DNA of 64,000 nt from assembly GCF_002979865.1 (NCBI RefSeq), contig NZ_PCPZ01000001.1:186001-250000 (forward strand), in the 5' to 3' direction. The DNA is from Arthrobacter sp. MYb214 (lineage in GTDB: Bacteria; Actinomycetota; Actinomycetes; Actinomycetales; Micrococcaceae). Shown piece after piece: positions 60,307-64,000 of the stretch. Both the position numbers and the translations under genes were made by a program. The notes beneath the pieces were generated by a model. It saw nothing but the letters and a program-made list of their open reading frames with translations, had not been told where the DNA came from and did no database searches. Numbering within the stretch: the stretch's first letter is position 1; each line of letters starts with the position of its first letter.

Positions 60307-62019
60307 CTAGCCGCGTTCCTTCAGCTCAGGGAAGTCGGTATCGCGGTATTCGCCGCTCGGGGTCGTGCCGGCCGCATGCTGCTCTTCCTCGGCCAGGCGC
60401 AGCTCCACGCGGCGGATCTTGCCTGAAATGGTCTTGGGCAGCGCGGAGAATTCGAGCCGCCGGATCCGCTTGTACGGCGCCAGGTGCTCGCGGCAGAAGC
60501 CGAGGATGTCCTTGGCGATCTCCGCGCCTGGCTCGACGTGCGATGCCAGCACCACAAAGGCCTTGGGCACCGAGAGCTTCAGTGGATCCGGCGAAGGCAC
60601 CACCGCCACCTCGGCCACCGCGGGATGCTCCAGGACCACTGACTCCAGCTCGAAGGGGCTGAGCTTGTAGTCGCTGGATTTGAAGATGTCGTCGGCACGC
60701 CCCACATAGGTCAAGACGCCCTCATCATCGCGTTCGGCGATATCTCCCGTGTGGTACACGCCGCCACGCAGCGCCTCGGCGGTTTTCTCCGGATCGGCGA
60801 AATAGCCCTTCATCAACCCGGCAGGCCGGGGATCCAGTCGCAGGCAGATTTCCCCGATTTCGGCCAGCTGCCCGGTGGTCGGATTGCGCAGCTCCACCGC
60901 ATAGCCCGGCATCGGGCGGCCCATCGCGCCGACCTTCACCTCGGTACCCGGCGAATTGGCAATCTGCACGGTGGTCTCGGTCTGCCCGTAGCCATCACGG
61001 ATCACCTGCCCCCACGCGGTGCGCACATGGTCGATGACCTCGGCATTCAATGGCTCGCCGGCAGAGACCAGCTTGCGCGGGGGAGTCTGCAAGCTGCCTA
61101 AGTCCGCCTGGATCAGGTAGCGCCAGACGGTGGGCGGTGCGCAGAAGCTGGTGACCTTCTCCGTATCCATCTGGTTCATCAGCGCCAGCGGATCAAAGCG
61201 CTCGTAGTTGTAGACGAAGACCGTCGCTTCGGCGATCCACGGGCCGAAGAAATTCGACCAGGCGTGCTTGCCCCACCCGGGGGACGCCACATTCAGATGG
61301 ACATCGCCTGGTTCCAGGCCGATCCAGAACATCGTTGCCAGGTGGCCGATGGTGTACGAGGTATGGGTGTGCTGGACCAGCTTCGCCAACGAGGTGGTGC
61401 CCGAGGTGAAGTAGAGCAGCATGTTCTCATCGGCCAGGGTCGGGGAGTCCAGGCGGAATTCGGCCGGAGCGTCGTGGGACTTGGCATAGTGCAAGGTCCC
61501 TTCGGCGGCCTGCCCGCGGACTTGCACGATCCGGTAGGCCCCGGGGACTGCTTCGAATTTGGCGACCTGGTCATAGCTGGTGATCACCCAGTTCGCGTTG
61601 CCGCGCTCGATGCGGTCGGCGAGGTCCGCGCTGACCAGCTGCGTGGTGGTCGGGATGATGACCGCACCGAGCTTCATGCCGGCCAGCATCACTTCCCAGA
61701 GGGCCACCTCGTTGCCCAGCATGACGATGATGGTATCGCCGCGCTGCAGGCCTTCGTCGGAAAGCCAGCGGGCCACCTGGGTGGAGCGGCGCGAAAGTTC
61801 GGCCCAGCTGTAGCGTGCCGAGCTGCCATCGGGTTCGGTGAGGATCAGTGCCGGCTCATTGGCTCGCGCCGGGTCCTTGGCTACCTCGTCGAACCAGTCG
61901 TAGGCGAAGTTGAAATCGGTGAATTCCGGCCACGTGAACTCTGCCCGGGCCCGGTCGTAGTCATCGCGTGCTGCCAGCAGCAGATCGCGTGCTGCGCGGA
62001 ACTTCTCGGTATTGCCCAT
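60307..62019 (-). CDS. AMP-dependent acyl-CoA synthetase
   Basis: 570 residues of the adenylate-forming superfamily, which activates a carboxylate with ATP and transfers it to coenzyme A. The P-loop is YFTSGTTSLAKLVQHTH (about 210-226), DGYGQTET near 343 is motif A5, YHTGDIAERDDEG and GRADDIFKSSDYKLSP the A7-A8 region, and PKTISGKIRR near 530 the A10 lysine. Overall it resembles medium-chain or aryl acyl-CoA ligases. AAAGGA precedes the ATG. It is divergent from an IclR regulator gene, the likely controller. Confidence 0.9.
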   Translation of the reverse strand: MGNTEKFRAARDLLLAARDDYDRARAEFTWPEFTDFNFAYDWFDEVAKDPARANEPALILTEPDGSSARYSWAELSRRSTQVARWLSDEGLQRGDTIIVMLGNEVALWEVMLAGMKLGAVIIPTTTQLVSADLADRIERGNANWVITSYDQVAKFEAVPGAYRIVQVRGQAAEGTLHYAKSHDAPAEFRLDSPTLADENMLLYFTSGTTSLAKLVQHTHTSYTIGHLATMFWIGLEPGDVHLNVASPGWGKHAWSNFFGPWIAEATVFVYNYERFDPLALMNQMDTEKVTSFCAPPTVWRYLIQADLGSLQTPPRKLVSAGEPLNAEVIDHVRTAWGQVIRDGYGQTETTVQIANSPGTEVKVGAMGRPMPGYAVELRNPTTGQLAEIGEICLRLDPRPAGLMKGYFADPEKTAEALRGGVYHTGDIAERDDEGVLTYVGRADDIFKSSDYKLSPFELESVVLEHPAVAEVAVVPSPDPLKLSVPKAFVVLASHVEPGAEIAKDILGFCREHLAPYKRIRRLEFSALPKTISGKIRRVELRLAEEEQHAAGTTPSGEYRDTDFPELKERG

Positions 62020-62314
62020 GGGGGTCCTTTGCGTGATGGGCGCCTGCGCCCGACAGAATTCTTCGGTCTTCAGGATTCAATATACTTCAGTGCACAGTTC
62101 TGGCGAATTGTTGCGTCACCATGCGCGGTGCAGGTGCTGAACTTCACGAATTATGTCCAGTAGCTTCCAATACGGGCATGCATAGTGACCGAACGCCCGA
62201 TCCGGCTGAACCCGCTGGCGGGGACGCTGCCGGTGGCAGGCTGGCCAAGGCGCCTGCGAGCAGTGCCGGGCAGGCAACTGGACTCGCAGTTGCCGATGGT
62301 CTAGCGTCTGGACT

Positions 62315-63118
62315 ATGCCAAAGGAAGAGACCCCCGCCAAGAAGCACAACCCCCTGTTGGTCTTGGGAAAAATCAGTTCCATCCTCGATTCCTTTTCACT
62401 GCGCCAGCCCGTGATGTCCTTGGCCGATATCCGTGAAGCAACGGATTTGCCTGCCTCCACGGTGCAGCGTCTTGTCGCGAATTTGGTGGGGCAGGGTTTC
62501 TTGGACCGCGAGGATGACGGCTTCCGCATCGGGATGAAGATGGCTTACTGGGCCGCGCCGGCGACCCGGGGGCGGGAAGTGCTGGACGTCATCAGCCCGT
62601 CGTTGCGCGAACTGCGCGACTTCACCGGGGAAACAGCCTGCCTTTTCCGTGCCGAGCAGCAATTCCGCGTGTGCGTGGGCATTGCCGAAACGCGCCACGC
62701 GCTGCGCAGGGAAATGCACTTGGGTGAGCTCGCCCCATTGCATGCCGGATCTGCCGGCCGCGTGCTGCTGGCCTGGAAGCCCGAGCTCATGCAGCGGTTG
62801 CAGGAATCTCAGCTGCAGCCGTTGACCGATGCCACGATTACCGGCATGGCCAACCTGGAAAAAGCGGTTCAGCAGACCCGCGCCGATGGCTTCGCGATCA
62901 CCACGGGGGAGCGTGAAAGCGGGGCCTCGGGACTGTCCGCACCGGTGTTCGATTCCGCGGCGGGCCTGGTGGCGGCGGTGACCATCAGCGGACCCACCCT
63001 GCGCATGCCGCGGGAGACCTGCCAGAGCTGGATCGAGCCGTTGCTGGACACTGCTGAACGGATGACCCGGCTGATCGGCGGACGCTTCCCGGGCGAAACC
63101 CACCGGCCTTCCGCCTAG
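62315..63118 (+). CDS. IclR family transcriptional regulator
   Basis: 267 residues. An N-terminal winged helix (about 18-75) with SLADIREATDLPASTVQRLVANLVGQGFL precedes the IclR effector domain (about 85-260), with LHAGSAGRVLLAWKPE and DGFAITTGERESGASGLSAPVFD as family landmarks. The protein should bind DNA as a dimer or tetramer and respond to a small carboxylate-like molecule. The 295-base divergent region before it presumably holds its operator and the promoters of both genes; I could not identify a confident palindrome there. Confidence 0.92.
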   Translation: MPKEETPAKKHNPLLVLGKISSILDSFSLRQPVMSLADIREATDLPASTVQRLVANLVGQGFLDREDDGFRIGMKMAYWAAPATRGREVLDVISPSLRELRDFTGETACLFRAEQQFRVCVGIAETRHALRREMHLGELAPLHAGSAGRVLLAWKPELMQRLQESQLQPLTDATITGMANLEKAVQQTRADGFAITTGERESGASGLSAPVFDSAAGLVAAVTISGPTLRMPRETCQSWIEPLLDTAERMTRLIGGRFPGETHRPSA

Positions 63119-63167
63119 CGCCGCCCGCCCGGTCCGAGGGCTGCGGCGGCACCAGGCAATAGCGGCT

Positions 63168-64000
63168 CTAGAGGCTGGTACCGCAATCCGGGGTGGCATC
63201 AGAGGGGATCACCCAGGCAAAGGCTTCTGCCTTGGAACGCGCCCCCTGGGCCGACTTGGAACGGTTCGGCTCGCCCAGCTCCTGCAGCAAGGATTCGGAG
63301 AGCCCGACGAGCCCGGCAAAGCGCTGCGGCGTGAGCCATGGCGGCTGGGTGGCGAACAGGATGTCCTCGCTGGAAGTGTTCCCGCTGGCTCCGGGGGCGA
63401 AAGGACAGCCTCCCAGGCCGCCGAGCGCTCCATCAACCAGGGTGGCTCCTGCCGAAATGGCTGCCAGCGTATTGGCAACACCCAGCCCCCAGGTATCGTG
63501 GCCGTGGAACACGATGCGCCGTTGCGGGGTTTCGCCGCGGACCCTGGAAATGAGCGAGGCGACCTGTGCCGGAACTGCTTGGCCCAGGGTGTCGCAGATG
63601 ACGATGTCGCAGGTGCCCTCGGCCCGTGGATCATTGGCGATCTCCAGCACGCGCTCGGCGGGGACCTGCCCCTCGAAAGGGCAGGTGAACGAGGTGGCCA
63701 GGCACAGCTGGATGCGCCCGCCGGCTTCCTGGGCATAGCGCACGGCTTCTGGCAGGGCGGCGAGGCTCGCCTCCGTGCTGCGCCCGATATTCGCCTGGTT
63801 GTGCGCATCGGAAACAGAGAGGCAATACTGGAAGTTCCGGATACCCGCCTTGGCCGCCTTGGCCACATGCCCCGGGGTCGCCACCCAGATCCAGCAGCGT
63901 TCCAGCTCGTCGGGGCGCAGCCCCCGGGCAACATCGAGGGTATTGGCCATGGTCGGCACCAGGTCGGCACGCGCCATGGAGCCGAGCTCGATTTCCTGGA
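63168..64000 (-). CDS. Hydroxymethylglutaryl-CoA lyase (5' partial)
   Basis: The frame is open to the window edge, giving about 277 C-terminal residues; the N-terminus lies beyond. It is a TIM-barrel of the HMGL/DRE family. The reading QEIELGSM before the first internal ATG matches the family's IExGSF strand. FHGHDTWGLGVAN supplies the metal-binding His pair, and GGLGGCPFAPGASGN holds the catalytic Cys loop. The enzyme cleaves HMG-CoA to acetoacetate and acetyl-CoA, the last step of leucine breakdown. It is convergent with the IclR gene; with the acyl-CoA synthetase it suggests a catabolic locus. Confidence 0.92.
   Translation of the reverse strand, partial: QEIELGSMARADLVPTMANTLDVARGLRPDELERCWIWVATPGHVAKAAKAGIRNFQYCLSVSDAHNQANIGRSTEASLAALPEAVRYAQEAGGRIQLCLATSFTCPFEGQVPAERVLEIANDPRAEGTCDIVICDTLGQAVPAQVASLISRVRGETPQRRIVFHGHDTWGLGVANTLAAISAGATLVDGALGGLGGCPFAPGASGNTSSEDILFATQPPWLTPQRFAGLVGLSESLLQELGEPNRSKSAQGARSKAEAFAWVIPSDATPDCGTSL

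Noticed and set aside
60930-61600. Acyl-CoA synthetase P-loop as a broken motif (Ser after SGTT)
   Set aside because: Ser is allowed at that position in the AMP-binding signature and the rest of the motif set is intact.
1-64000. tRNA, rRNA, prophage or CRISPR features
   Set aside because: No T-loop-like sequences in gaps, no rRNA segments, no phage genes, and no regular repeats were found on reading the intergenic regions.

Overview
The window looks like chromosomal DNA of a Gram-positive actinobacterium, most likely from the Micrococcaceae (Arthrobacter/Glutamicibacter group). This rests on the conserved gene order (DAK2 protein-recG-rsmD-coaD, then DUF177-rpmF-rnc-mutM-smc-ftsY-ffh), frequent GTG/TTG starts, an L32 without cysteines, and a glycerol-phosphate wall polymer locus. 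By eye the base composition is uneven: about 45-55% GC over much of the first 30 kb, rising to about 60-67% from 39 kb on. No tRNA, rRNA, CRISPR array or prophage was seen.

Region by region. 0-5.7 kb: DNA repair and housekeeping (3' end of a FakA-like gene, recG, rsmD, a minus-strand pair of aminotransferase and spermidine-synthase-like protein, coaD). 5.7-20.9 kb: a cell-wall glycopolymer locus with galU, an LCP ligase, a two-gene ABC exporter, two family-2 glycosyltransferases, a CDP-alcohol phosphotransferase, tagD and three CDP-glycerol glycerophosphotransferase-type proteins, one of them an unusual 1170-residue tandem enzyme. A 1435-bp IS3-family element sits inside this locus, in a hairpin that probably was the terminator of the preceding gene. 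21.1-28.2 kb: DUF177, rpmF, rnc, mutM, a serine hydrolase and smc. 28.3-33.5 kb: a glycosyltransferase, a GH25 lysozyme with cell-wall-binding repeats, and an MFS transporter. 33.6-34.8 kb: ftsY.

35-56 kb: an accessory block lying between ftsY and ffh. It holds an SGNH-fused O-acetyltransferase, a 3-methyladenine glycosylase, a lipoprotein, amt, a stress-type set (large catalase, BrkB-like membrane protein, flavin/PNPOx-fold protein, CsbD), a tightly overlapping trio (acyl-CoA-dehydrogenase-like protein, PIG-L deacetylase/methyltransferase fusion, glycosyltransferase), a minus-strand set (phytoene-desaturase-like oxidoreductase, two proteins of unknown function, FMN reductase, cyclodeaminase-like protein, lipase-like hydrolase), a decayed paralogue fragment, and an M23 peptidase with a very long Pro/Ala/Lys tail. 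56-64 kb: ffh, two genes of unknown function, and a catabolic locus (acyl-CoA synthetase, IclR regulator, HMG-CoA lyase running off the end).

The best candidates for undescribed biology are the overlapping trio at 45.1-48.3 kb and the wall polymer locus with its double-headed transferase and altered CDP-alcohol phosphotransferase motif. Functions are read from protein sequence by recognition of motifs, without database searches.
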